Source: Deltaproteobacteria bacterium (GTDB lineage: Bacteria > Desulfobacterota > Binatia > HRBIN30 > JACQVA1). Taken from it: a DNA stretch of 64,000 nucleotides. The notes below the pieces were generated by a model. The model was not told where the DNA came from. It made no database searches and saw nothing but the letters and a program-made list of their open reading frames with translations. Below, piece by piece: positions 9,143-16,418 of the stretch. Made by a program: the position numbers and the translations under genes. Positions within the stretch are counted from its first letter, which is position 1; every line of letters starts with the position of its first letter. Location: contig JACOST010000014.1 of the NCBI GenBank assembly GCA_016178705.1, forward strand, positions 62,001-126,000. The letters run 5' to 3'.

Positions 9143-9712
9143 ATGGGGATGGATCAGCCAACGAAGGAACCGGTGGGACCGATAGCAGCCGAGCGGCAAT
9201 CGCGAGACGAACTGTGGTTGGGTGCTTTCGAAACCTATTACACGGCGTATTTCGAGGAGCTGATGGCGGCGAGGCTGGTGACATGGTGGCAAAGGGTAGA
9301 TGACGTTACGAAAGTGTTGGTAGCCCTTACCGCCTCGGGTTCAGCGGTGGCGGGCTGGAGCCTGTGGAACCAGGAGTACTACAAGAACTTTTGGGTAGCA
9401 GCCGCGGGGATCGCGGCCGTGCTGTCCATTGTTCACGCTGCGCTTGGAGTTCCGGCAAAGCTCAAGGACCACACTGGCATTCAGCGGCGCTTTGCATCTT
9501 TGCGGACGGACTTGGAAACGTTCCGATACCGAATGCGGATCAGCCCTTCCTTTCCCGTCAAGGACTTCACAGAGATGTTTGCGACCTTCCGCAAGCGTCT
9601 GGGCGACGAAGTGCAGTTGCTGCAGACTGACCTGCTGTCAACTGATGGCCTTCAAGAGAGAGTGCAAGATCGGCTGAACGTGATTCTTCAGGCTGAACTC
9701 GAACAGCCCTAG
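9143..9712 (+). CDS. SLATT-like two-helix membrane protein
   Basis: A 189-residue protein. An N-terminal cytosolic helix (LWLGAFETYYTAYFEEL) is followed by two membrane spans at about 55-74 and 83-103 joined by a short turn, and then by a long charged helical tail. This layout, and a tail of the form KDHTGIQRRFASLRTDLETF, matches the SLATT family of two-helix proteins, predicted to form pores or act as effectors in nucleotide-signalling defence systems. No synthetase (SMODS/CD-NTase) or SLOG gene is adjacent. Codon use seems less GC-rich than the neighbours. A proline-rich micro-ORF and an attC-like hairpin follow directly, suggesting a gene cassette. The family call is inference from topology and pattern. 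Confidence 0.68.
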   Translation: MGMDQPTKEPVGPIAAERQSRDELWLGAFETYYTAYFEELMAARLVTWWQRVDDVTKVLVALTASGSAVAGWSLWNQEYYKNFWVAAAGIAAVLSIVHAALGVPAKLKDHTGIQRRFASLRTDLETFRYRMRISPSFPVKDFTEMFATFRKRLGDEVQLLQTDLLSTDGLQERVQDRLNVILQAELEQP

Positions 9713-9728
9713 TGCAGAGGAGGAAGAC

Positions 9729-9800
9729 ATGCCCGTGAGGGGAACGCCACCAAAACCTATCCCAAGACCGCGCCCCAGGCCTGACCCCGGGCACCGCTAA
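9729..9800 (+). CDS. 23-residue proline-rich micro-protein
   Basis: The ATG at 9729 is preceded at good spacing by an excellent ribosome site (GAGGAGGAAG). The frame encodes MPVRGTPPKPIPRPRPRP followed by DPGHR and TAA. Ten of its 23 residues are proline and five are arginine. It starts 16 bases after the SLATT-like stop, and its TAA lies in the left core of the attC-like hairpin, as is common for cassette genes. It could be a cationic peptide, an immunity or regulatory peptide, or the remnant of a longer gene. No homology is claimed; the ribosome site and position are the evidence. Confidence 0.45.
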   Translation: MPVRGTPPKPIPRPRPRPDPGHR

Positions 9801-9857
9801 CCCCTGCATGCAGCGGACGCGCAAGGAGACGCGCGCCGCTGATGCAGAGCGTTGGAG
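9795..9857 (+). other. Integron attC-like recombination site
   Basis: A 63-base imperfect palindrome starting CGCTAAC and ending GTTGGAG. The left arm (AACCCCTGCATGCAGCGG) pairs with the right arm (CCGCTGATGCAGAGCGTT) through CTGCAT and CAGCGG, leaving one unpaired G in the left arm. AAC...GTT ends, an extrahelical base and a small loop are attC features. The outer cores only partly match RYYYAAC and GTTRRRY, and no integron integrase is in the window. It may be a stranded or degenerate site. Confidence 0.5.
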
Positions 9858-9872
9858 ACGCGGAGCAGCCAC

Positions 9873-10373
9873 ATGTCGGAACAGGCCAATCCAAGAGTTC
9901 GACCGTTTGCCGAACGTCTGCACTTCATACCGCGCCTCATCGTTCGCCACCCGCAAGCGCTACTGGTCCGATTGTTCCGAAACTACATCGAGCGCGCGCC
10001 AGGCTGGGTGTTGCTGACGACGAAGGGCCGCAAGACCGGACTCCCTCGGGAAGTGCTGCTTCCTTGCGAGCGGTTCGACAACCGCGTGCTGGTCATCTCC
10101 ACCTACGGGTGGCGCTCGAACTGGATGCGTAACATTCAGAGTCATCCGGAGGTTCGTATTACCTGCGAGGGCCAGACGATGGACGGCCGGGCGGATATCA
10201 TCGAGGCGGTGCTCGTGCGGCAGGAGCTGGTGTCAGCCCATCCCTTCTTTGTTCCGTTCCCGACCCACCTTCTCAATGCGATTCACCGCACGATCCTGCG
10301 ACCGCTGTGGGTTCCATTTCTCCGCTGGTGGGTCCGCCGCCGGCCAGTGGTCGTGATCCACGTCCGCCAATAA
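9873..10373 (+). CDS. Deazaflavin (F420)-dependent nitroreductase-family protein (Ddn-like)
   Basis: A 166-residue split-beta-barrel protein of the Ddn/DUF385 family. The diagnostic pattern is visible: WVLLTTKGRKTGLPREVLL, then VISTYGWRSNWMRNIQSHP and VRITCEGQTMDGRAD. Family members bind F420 or flavin and reduce quinones, nitro compounds or unsaturated ketones. The ATG at 9873 lies 15 bases beyond the attC-like site; upstream in-frame sequence runs into that hairpin. The last third contains a hydrophobic, basic segment (TILRPLWVPFLRWWVRRR) that could associate with the membrane. Confidence 0.85.
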   Translation: MSEQANPRVRPFAERLHFIPRLIVRHPQALLVRLFRNYIERAPGWVLLTTKGRKTGLPREVLLPCERFDNRVLVISTYGWRSNWMRNIQSHPEVRITCEGQTMDGRADIIEAVLVRQELVSAHPFFVPFPTHLLNAIHRTILRPLWVPFLRWWVRRRPVVVIHVRQ

Positions 10374-10535
10374 GTGAGCGCGCGCCGGTTGCGTTGCGTG
10401 GCTCGCGTGAGGGGGGAACGAGCGTTCCATCTCCGCAGCAACCGATGGAGCACGCCAGCCGGTCATGCCCGCGACGCAGCCTTCCCGTTGGCAGCCGCAT
10501 CGTGCTTGCGGCATTCTCGCAACGAGGTGAGAAGC

Positions 10536-10768
10536 ATGGCGCACACAGCGATCGCTGAGCCACCGGGGTTCGCGGAACTTACCAAGGCCGAGCAGGTGCG
10601 CTACCTGCAGGCGCTCTGGGATCGTATTGCCGAGAAACCCGGAGATCTCCCAGTTCCGGAAAGCCACCGCGGGTCGCGGAGGAACGATTTGCTGAATTCT
10701 GCCGCGATCCGACACGTGCTCACTCGGCATACGAAGTCCTCGACCGTCTGGCCAAGAAGCGGCAGTGA
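10536..10768 (+). pseudogene. Frameshifted antitoxin of the addiction-module (TIGR02574-like) family
   Basis: From the ATG at 10536 the frame gives a typical antitoxin start: ELTKAEQVRYLQALWDRIAE, then LPVPESHR. At 10671-10672 one base seems to be missing, since the +1 frame continues the family pattern (VAEERFAEFCRDPTRA, SAYEVLDRLAKKRQ) to the TGA at 10766-10768. Restoring one base would give the usual HREVAEE reading. As it stands, the 5' frame runs on unrelated to 10802. The gene is either mutated or hit by a sequencing or assembly error. Its stop overlaps the GTG of the next toxin-like frame. Confidence 0.75.
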
Positions 10769-10896
10769 GCGAATATCGGTTGATCTCGGAACCGCCCGCT
10801 GATGCCGATGTAGCGGCGAGACTCGTCATGTACGAGCGCTGCCTGGTAACCGGACGGACGCGCTTGACCCCCTTATGGGTCATAGACCATACTTGA
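10765..10896 (+). pseudogene. Truncated RelE/ParE-type toxin remnant
   Basis: A GTG at 10765 overlaps the antitoxin stop (GTGA), the usual arrangement for this toxin-antitoxin class. The first 18 codons (MSEYRLISEPPADADVAA) resemble the start of ParE-like toxins. After that the reading no longer matches and ends at 43 residues, under half the usual length of about 95. The 3' end is replaced by the promoter region of the BrnT gene. It is presumably inactive. Confidence 0.65.
10864..10893 (+). promoter_or_regulatory. Promoter with operator-like inverted repeat before brnT
   Basis: A -35 box TTGACC at 10864-10869 and a -10 box CATACT at 10888-10893 are separated by 18 bases. Between and over them lies an inverted repeat TGACCC-N6-GGGTCA (10865-10870 and 10877-10882), a likely binding site for the XRE antitoxin that would give autorepression. 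The -10 box ends only nine bases before the brnT ATG, so the transcript would be nearly leaderless. Confidence 0.6.
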
Positions 10897-10902
10897 GGTG
10901 CG

Positions 10903-11193
10903 ATGCCGACGGTGGTGGAAGGGGACTTCGAGTGGGACTCCGCCAAGGCTGAGTCGAACCTCGCGAAGCACGGCATATCCTTTCCGGAAGCCGCCACGGT
11001 TTTCGCGGATCCCATGGCGGTGTATCTCGACGACGGATCAGGAATGGGCAGCATGGTGGTGATAGGAACCTCGCTGCGCGAGCGTCTGCTCTACGTGGTG
11101 CACGTCGAGCGTGGCGCCCGCGATCGGATCATCAGCGCAAGGTCCGCCACTGCCACGGAGCGCACCGTCTATGACAGCGGAGGTCGAAGATGA
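10903..11193 (+). CDS. brnT: BrnT-family ribonuclease toxin
   Basis: A 96-residue toxin of the BrnT family (RelE-like fold, RNA cleavage). The family pattern is clear: FEWDSAKAESNLAKHGISF, EAATVFADPMAV, then LLYVVHVERGARDRIISARSAT. BrnT toxins are normally paired with a ribbon-helix-helix BrnA antitoxin. Here the partner overlapping by four bases (ATGA at 11190-11193) carries an XRE-type helix-turn-helix instead. Full length, with no visible lesion. An operator-like promoter lies directly upstream. Confidence 0.9.
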   Translation: MPTVVEGDFEWDSAKAESNLAKHGISFPEAATVFADPMAVYLDDGSGMGSMVVIGTSLRERLLYVVHVERGARDRIISARSATATERTVYDSGGRR

Positions 11194-11567
11194 GCACCGC
11201 AGCCAAACGCCGAAATGTTTCCGTCTTGGAGCCTGTTCGAATCCTGGGACGCGGTCTTCGGGCTCAGAGAGGAGTACACCTCACGATCCGCGCGGTCCGT
11301 GAGGCAGTCGGAAAGACGCAGATCGACGTTGCCGCCGACTCGGCAATGGACCAGTCGGACGTCTCTCGGCTCGAGGGTCGAGAGGACTTCGAGGATTGTC
11401 TCGTGTCCACGCTCCGCCGGTACGTTGGCGCCCTCGGTGGGCAGCTTGAGCTGGTGGCGTCCTTTGATGACAAGAAAATCATCCTGACGGGAAGCCAGCC
11501 GGGAGCGGCGGGCGGGCCGGCCAACAAGGCGTTGCCGCGCAGGAGCCGGCGACCGACCCGCCGCTGA
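11190..11567 (+). CDS. XRE-family antitoxin paired with BrnT
   Basis: A 125-residue protein with a helix-turn-helix of the XRE class (TIRAVREAVGKTQIDVAADS, then MDQSDVSRLEGREDF). It is followed by the STLRRYVGALGGQLELVASF segment typical of antitoxins of RelE-like toxins, and a basic Gly/Pro/Arg-rich tail that may be disordered until toxin binds. It overlaps brnT by four bases and very likely neutralises BrnT and represses the promoter at 10864-10893. It stands in the place of the usual BrnA. Confidence 0.85.
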   Translation: MSTAAKRRNVSVLEPVRILGRGLRAQRGVHLTIRAVREAVGKTQIDVAADSAMDQSDVSRLEGREDFEDCLVSTLRRYVGALGGQLELVASFDDKKIILTGSQPGAAGGPANKALPRRSRRPTRR

Positions 11568-11783
11568 ACACCGTCACTGATTAATCTCCACAGTAGCAGC
11601 CGGTGTTTGCGCATTCGCGTGCGGCCACCTTGATGAATTTCGCGCAGCCTCACGGCCAGACGACGCAAATGATCGACAGGTAGGGAGAACGCGACAACCG
11701 GTATCGCGTGATAGGGCGTTCCCGTCTTCCGTTGGCTGGTGTTCTGTGCTCTCTGTACGGTGAACTCGCGATAGGAGCCTGCC

Positions 11784-12686
11784 ATGCCACGCGCCGAACT
11801 CACCGGGTTGTTCGACATGATGCGGTCGATGCCGCCGGCGCAATCGATCGTCGAGATGCGCGCCACGATGGAGGTGTCGGCTGACTTCATCAACGCGAAC
11901 CCGCCTTCCGTCGCGGGAGTCGAAGCGGGCGTCGAGATCGGTGGCGCCGTACGCGCCGACATCATCGTGCCACCGGGTACGCCACCGTTCCCCGTGGTGA
12001 TCTACTTGCACGGCGGCGGCTGGTCGATCGGCAGCCCGGCGACGCACCGCAAGCTGGCGCGGCAGTTGTGCGCAGGCGCCGGCGTCGTGGTGGTCAACGT
12101 CGACTACCGCCTCGCGCCGGAGCATCCGTTCCCGACGCCGCTCGACGACTGCGTCGCTGCGGCGCGGTGGACGCGAGCAAACGTCAAGACCTTCGGCGGC
12201 GATCCCGCTCTCCTCGCCATCGGCGGCGATTCAGCGGGTGGCAATCTGTCCGCCGCGGTCATCAACGATCTCCGCGACGACATCCAATTTCGCGCGGCAT
12301 TATTGATCTATGGCGCGTTCGATCTGTTGGCGTCGCGGCGCGACTACGACAAGTGGGCACCGGAGGAAGACCCGGTCCTTCCCAAGCGCTCGATGGACAT
12401 GATGCTCGCCGCGTATCTCACCGGTGGCGCGTCGACCGACGATGCGCGCGTCAGCCCGATCCACGCCGACCTGCGTCACTTTCCTCCCGCGTGTCTGTTG
12501 TGCGGCACGTGGGACCCGTTGCTCGGCGATTCGCGCGCATTGCACGCCAAGTTGAAAGGACTCGGCCGCGAGTCAGTGCTGCACGAGTACGAGGCCATGC
12601 CGCACGCATTCGTGCAGTTGCCGTGCACGGAAGCCGACGCCGCGCTCGCAACCGGATGTGAGTTCTTGCGTATGAAACTCCGCTGA
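11784..12686 (+). CDS. Alpha/beta hydrolase, hormone-sensitive-lipase family esterase
   Basis: A 300-residue esterase or lipase of the HSL family. The oxyanion-hole motif HGGGWSIG lies near residue 76. The nucleophile is S150 in GGDSAGG, the acid is D244 in WDP and the general base is H274 in MPHAF. These are all the catalytic residues, at normal spacing. No signal peptide, so intracellular. The ATG at 11784 is used. It precedes an F420-type monooxygenase gene, so the pair may act on hydrophobic esters, but substrate is not readable. Confidence 0.93.
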   Translation: MPRAELTGLFDMMRSMPPAQSIVEMRATMEVSADFINANPPSVAGVEAGVEIGGAVRADIIVPPGTPPFPVVIYLHGGGWSIGSPATHRKLARQLCAGAGVVVVNVDYRLAPEHPFPTPLDDCVAAARWTRANVKTFGGDPALLAIGGDSAGGNLSAAVINDLRDDIQFRAALLIYGAFDLLASRRDYDKWAPEEDPVLPKRSMDMMLAAYLTGGASTDDARVSPIHADLRHFPPACLLCGTWDPLLGDSRALHAKLKGLGRESVLHEYEAMPHAFVQLPCTEADAALATGCEFLRMKLR

Positions 12687-12722
12687 TCAGCCATACGCCA
12701 TCAGCCACCAGCCATCAGCCAA
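12687..12722. repeat. Short intergenic repeat, family F
   Basis: Overlapping copies of a CCATCAGCCA unit follow the esterase stop. The 18-mer GCCATACGCCATCAGCCA at 12690-12707 recurs exactly at 53433-53450, next to the start of another luciferase-like gene. Confidence 0.8.
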
Positions 12723-12743
12723 CCGACCGAAGGGAGATCAGAC

Positions 12744-13724
12744 ATGGAATACGGACTGCAAGTCGGCAACGTTGAATTCCCACAGCTCCACGACATCGCT
12801 CAAACCGCCGAAGGGCTTGGCTTTCATGCGATCATGATGCCCGACCACATTGTCGCCGAAGGTCCCGAGCGGCAGTTCGATCCCCATCATCTCTCTTATG
12901 ATCCGATGGTGATGGTGGCGGTGATGGCCGCCGCGACGAAGAAAATTCAGGTCGGCCATCTCGTGTTGTGCAATCTCTTCCGCCATCCCGTGATCACCGC
13001 GCAGAGTCTGAACTCGCTCGATCGCCTCAGCGGCGGTCGCCTGTTCGCCGGCCTCGGCACCGGGTGGACCGAGCGCGAGTTTAAGATGACCGGCATCCAG
13101 TTCCCGGACATCACCACCCGTTTGCGCATGCTCGATGAAGCGCTGACCGTCATCCGATCGCTGTGGACCAAGGAAGAGACGACGTTCGCGGGCGAGTTCT
13201 ACCACTTGAAGGATGCGATTCTCTTCCCCAAACCGGTGCAGAAGCCACATCCGCCGATTCTCCTGGGCGGCGGCGGCAAAGGCTTGCTGCGCCTGGCCGC
13301 CAAGCATGCCGACATCATCAACATCATTTCCGACGCCGGGAAACCCGGGTACATCAAGATGGAGAATGTGCAGAAGCTCACGAACGATGCGTTCCGCGCA
13401 AAGGTGCAGTTCGTCCGCAACGAGGCGAAGCAGCACGGCCGCGACGGCGCCAAGATCCGCATCAGCAACGTTCTCTTCACCGCCATCGTCACCGACTCGG
13501 CCGCCGCGACCAAATCGATGGCCGAAGGCATGGCGCCGATGTTCGGCACAACCCCCGAAGGGCTGCTGCAATCGCCGATGGCGCTGCTCGGCACACCCGA
13601 GGAGTGCATCAAGGAGCTCAAGCGTCGGCAGCGTGAATGGGACGTCTCGCAAGTGATCTTTTCGGGTGCCCTCGGCGAGTTGGGGCTGAAGCGCGTGGCG
13701 GAAGAAGTAATGCCGCACGTGTGA
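12744..13724 (+). CDS. LLM-class (F420- or flavin-dependent) oxidoreductase
   Basis: A 326-residue TIM-barrel protein of the bacterial luciferase-like superfamily. Typical segments are GFHAIMMPDHI, VGHLVLCNLFRHPVI, LDRLSGGRLFAGLGTGW and PPILLGGGGKG. Close relatives in Actinobacteria and Binatota use F420, which fits the Ddn-like gene nearby, but FMN cannot be excluded. A ribosome site GAAGGGAG precedes the ATG. The aldo/keto reductase gene follows by 35 bases and is probably cotranscribed. Confidence 0.92.
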   Translation: MEYGLQVGNVEFPQLHDIAQTAEGLGFHAIMMPDHIVAEGPERQFDPHHLSYDPMVMVAVMAAATKKIQVGHLVLCNLFRHPVITAQSLNSLDRLSGGRLFAGLGTGWTEREFKMTGIQFPDITTRLRMLDEALTVIRSLWTKEETTFAGEFYHLKDAILFPKPVQKPHPPILLGGGGKGLLRLAAKHADIINIISDAGKPGYIKMENVQKLTNDAFRAKVQFVRNEAKQHGRDGAKIRISNVLFTAIVTDSAAATKSMAEGMAPMFGTTPEGLLQSPMALLGTPEECIKELKRRQREWDVSQVIFSGALGELGLKRVAEEVMPHV

Positions 13725-13759
13725 CACGCGATAGCGAGCATCTCAGCAAGGAGGGTGCA

Positions 13760-14635
13760 ATGGAAGCGATGCCGTTCGGACACACCGGCCATGGCAGCAC
13801 GCGCGTGATCTTCGGTGCGGCCGCGCTTGGCGGCATGAAACAAGAGAAGGCCGATCAGATTCTTGCGATCCTGCTTGAGTACGGCATCAACCACATCGAC
13901 ACCGCCGCGTCGTACGGCGAGTCGGAGCTCCGCGTCGGGCGGTGGATGGAGCAGCATCGCGACCGCTTCTTTCTCGCCACTAAGACGGGCGACCGCACGT
14001 ACGCAGGTGCGCGCGACAGTCTACGCCGCTCGCTCGAACGTCTGCGCGTCCAGCGCGTCGACATGATCCAGCTTCACAACTTGGTCGACGAGTCCGAGTG
14101 GACGACGGCGATGGGCCCCGGCGGCGCGCTCGAAGCGCTGATCGAAGCGCGCGAGCAGGGGCTGGTGCGTTTCATCGGCGTCACCGGCCACGGCACGCGC
14201 GTCGCCGCCATGCATCGGCGCAGCCTCGAACGGTTCGCCTTCGACTCGGTGCTGCTGCCGTACCACTTCACCATGATGAACGAAGCGGAATACGCGGCGG
14301 ACTTCGAAGCATTGATGTCGATCTGCCGCGAGCGCGGCGTCGCCGTCCAAACGATCAAGTCGGTGGCGCGGCGGCGCTGGCAAGACGACACTGCCCGCCG
14401 ATTCAGTTGGTATGAGCCGCTCAGAGACCCCGACGCCATCCGCCGCGGGGTGCACTTTGTGCTCAGTCGCCCCGGGCTATTCCTCAACACATCGAGCGAC
14501 GCCACCATCTTGCGCCACATCTTGGACGCGGCCGTGGAAAAGAGCGAGACACCAGCCCGCGCCGCGCTCGAAGCCGACGTCGCCCGCTATGCGATGGAGC
14601 CGCTCTTCGTCCGTGGCGTATCGGATTCGATTTAG
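13760..14635 (+). CDS. Aldo/keto reductase
   Basis: A 291-residue NADPH-dependent aldo/keto reductase barrel. The catalytic tetrad is visible: D and Y in HIDTAASYGESE, K in LATKTGDR and H in MIQLHNL. It starts at the ATG at 13760, with AAGGAGG six bases upstream; longer readings overlap the preceding gene and are not needed. Position behind the LLM oxidoreductase suggests reduction of a carbonyl made in the same pathway. Substrate unknown. Confidence 0.92.
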   Translation: MEAMPFGHTGHGSTRVIFGAAALGGMKQEKADQILAILLEYGINHIDTAASYGESELRVGRWMEQHRDRFFLATKTGDRTYAGARDSLRRSLERLRVQRVDMIQLHNLVDESEWTTAMGPGGALEALIEAREQGLVRFIGVTGHGTRVAAMHRRSLERFAFDSVLLPYHFTMMNEAEYAADFEALMSICRERGVAVQTIKSVARRRWQDDTARRFSWYEPLRDPDAIRRGVHFVLSRPGLFLNTSSDATILRHILDAAVEKSETPARAALEADVARYAMEPLFVRGVSDSI

Positions 14636-14642
14636 AGTCCTC

Positions 14643-14784
14643 ACCACCGAGGCACCGAGATCACAGAGGTCGGACACTGAGAAACCAAGTGATACCGCAG
14701 TTCAACGGAAACGACCGGTCGGTATCCGCCACTCGGAAAAGTTCTCTCGGTGTGCCATCTCGGTGCCCTCTGTGCCTCGGTGGT
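14643..14784. repeat. Long-armed inverted repeat, family D
   Basis: The left arm at 14643-14669 starts ACCACCGAGGCA. The right arm at 14767-14784 ends TGCCTCGGTGGT, giving 12 perfect pairs, and CAGAGG/CCTCTG pair after a nine-base bulge. The centre is about 100 bases. A related CGTCTCGGCGGTGAA string occurs near 56840. Elements of this wording are common between genes in environmental genomes. It lies between the aldo/keto reductase and the next hydrolase and could separate their transcripts. Confidence 0.75.
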
Positions 14785-14812
14785 TGGCTGTTCTCTTCCG
14801 ACTTCGAATAGT

Positions 14813-15589
14813 ATGCCCTACGTCGACCGCAACGGCGTCCGCATCTACTACGAGGACCGCGGCGCGGGTCCAGCGATCCTACTGACTCACGGCTACACGG
14901 CGACGCTGCGGATGTGGGATCGGCAAGTCGACGCGTTCGCCGATCGCTACCGAATGATTTGTTGGGACATGCGCGGCCACGGCGAGTCCGACAGCCCGGA
15001 CGACGCCGGTGCCTATTCGCACGCCGCGACCGTAGCCGACATGACCGCGATCCTCGACACCTGCGGTGTCGCCGAAGCCATCGTCGGTGGGCTGTCGCTC
15101 GGCGGCTTCATGTCGTTGGCGTTCCATCTGGCCCATCGCGATCGCGTTCGGGCGCTGATGCTGTTCGACACCGGACCCGGGTACAAGAAGGACGACGGGC
15201 GGGCGCAGTGGAATCGTCTGGCCGAAAGTTACGCCGCGCGCTTTGAAGCGCAGGGGCTCGCCGCGCTCGGAAATAGCTCCGAGGTGCGCGTTGCGAAACA
15301 CCACTCGGCCCAAGGTCTCGCCCACGCCGCGCGCGGCATGTTGGCGCAGCGCGACGCCGCCGTGATCGAAGCGCTGCCGCACATCGCCGTACCGACGCTG
15401 CTGCTCGCGGGCGCCAACGACAAACCGTTTCTCGCCGGGATGGATTACATGGCGGCCAAGATTCCGACCGCGACTAAGGTGCTCATCGATGACGCCGGCC
15501 ATGCACCCAACATCGAGCAGCCCGCCGCGTTCAACGAGGCGGTCGCGAGTTTCCTCGCTCGCGCGGTGCTTAGCTCTGCGCTGCCGTGA
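14813..15589 (+). CDS. Alpha/beta-fold hydrolase
   Basis: A 258-residue hydrolase of the haloperoxidase / 3-oxoadipate-enol-lactonase-like group. The catalytic residues are S95 in GLSLGG, D203 in GANDKP and H230 in AGHAPN. The oxyanion region is LLTHGYTA. The ATG at 14813 begins the homologous MPYVDRNGVRIYYEDRG; in-frame sequence upstream comes from the family D repeat. The 3' end overlaps the convergent kinase-like gene by 20 bases. Substrate unknown. Confidence 0.9.
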   Translation: MPYVDRNGVRIYYEDRGAGPAILLTHGYTATLRMWDRQVDAFADRYRMICWDMRGHGESDSPDDAGAYSHAATVADMTAILDTCGVAEAIVGGLSLGGFMSLAFHLAHRDRVRALMLFDTGPGYKKDDGRAQWNRLAESYAARFEAQGLAALGNSSEVRVAKHHSAQGLAHAARGMLAQRDAAVIEALPHIAVPTLLLAGANDKPFLAGMDYMAAKIPTATKVLIDDAGHAPNIEQPAAFNEAVASFLARAVLSSALP

Positions 15590-16226
15590 CGATCACATTG
15601 CACGCATGCTCGGGGGTGAGCACGTCGGTGTTGATGACGATGTCGTAGTGTGTCGGCAACTCGTCCTTGACACTGTAAAAGCGCTGAAAGTAGTCGCGCC
15701 GCTCGCGATCGGATGCGGCGATGGCGGTGGTGGCGTCTGCGGCGCTGATGGTTTGCGCCGCCGCCAAGCGCTGGGCGCGAGTCGCGGGTGATGCGGTCAC
15801 CAGTACGCGCAGCACGCCTGCGGTCCCGGCGAGCGCGAGCGATGCGGCGTGGGCGACGATCACCGCGTTGCCGGCGCTCGCCACTTCATGGATGGCGGCG
15901 CGGATGAGCACGCGCATGTCGTCATCGGTGGCGTGATAGCCGGTCGGCTCGGGCGCGGCGAAAACTTCGAGCGGTATGCCGGTCGCCAGCGTCACCGGAC
16001 CGGCCAACTCCTGCGCCGCGGCCAGCTTATCCAGTAACCGTTGCAACAACGGCCGGCGATGTTCGGCGGCAGCAACCAGTTTGGGATCGACCTGCGCGTG
16101 ATGCGCCGCGCGCGTGATGATCTGCTCATCGATGTAGCGAAAGGCCAACCGCTGCGCGACCGTCTCGCCGATGGTCTCACCTCCGGCGGCGATTGCGCGC
16201 GAGATACAGACGACTCGAAAACTCAT
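15570..16226 (-). CDS. Cytidylate kinase-like family protein
   Basis: A 218-residue P-loop-fold protein like the cytidylate-kinase-like group (AAA_26). It begins VVCISRAIAAGGETIGETVA, where the glycine-rich loop resembles the modified P-loop of this group. FRYIDEQIITRAA follows, and a late DRERRDYFQRFY region contains the lid arginines. Its ligand is unknown; it is not the housekeeping Cmk. The 3' end overlaps the convergent hydrolase gene by 20 bases. Confidence 0.8.
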   Translation of the reverse strand: MSFRVVCISRAIAAGGETIGETVAQRLAFRYIDEQIITRAAHHAQVDPKLVAAAEHRRPLLQRLLDKLAAAQELAGPVTLATGIPLEVFAAPEPTGYHATDDDMRVLIRAAIHEVASAGNAVIVAHAASLALAGTAGVLRVLVTASPATRAQRLAAAQTISAADATTAIAASDRERRDYFQRFYSVKDELPTHYDIVINTDVLTPEHACNVIVTAAQS

Positions 16227-16418
16227 CCCATACTCCCCTGCTTCCGTCAGCTACGCCGTCAAAATGTCAGACGAGTTCCGGCGATGCAATGATGGAGTGG
16301 CCCGCCATCTGTTAGAGCGACGATCTCGGGGCCCGACAGGCCGCGGGAATGCTTGCACCGCTCATGCGGGACGCAGAATGCGAATCTCCCGAGCCATACG
16401 CACCCGCGTTGAGTCTCC

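Noticed and set aside
12687-12722. CRISPR-like short repeats
   Set aside because: Units are contiguous and degenerate, with no spacers and no cas genes anywhere in the window.
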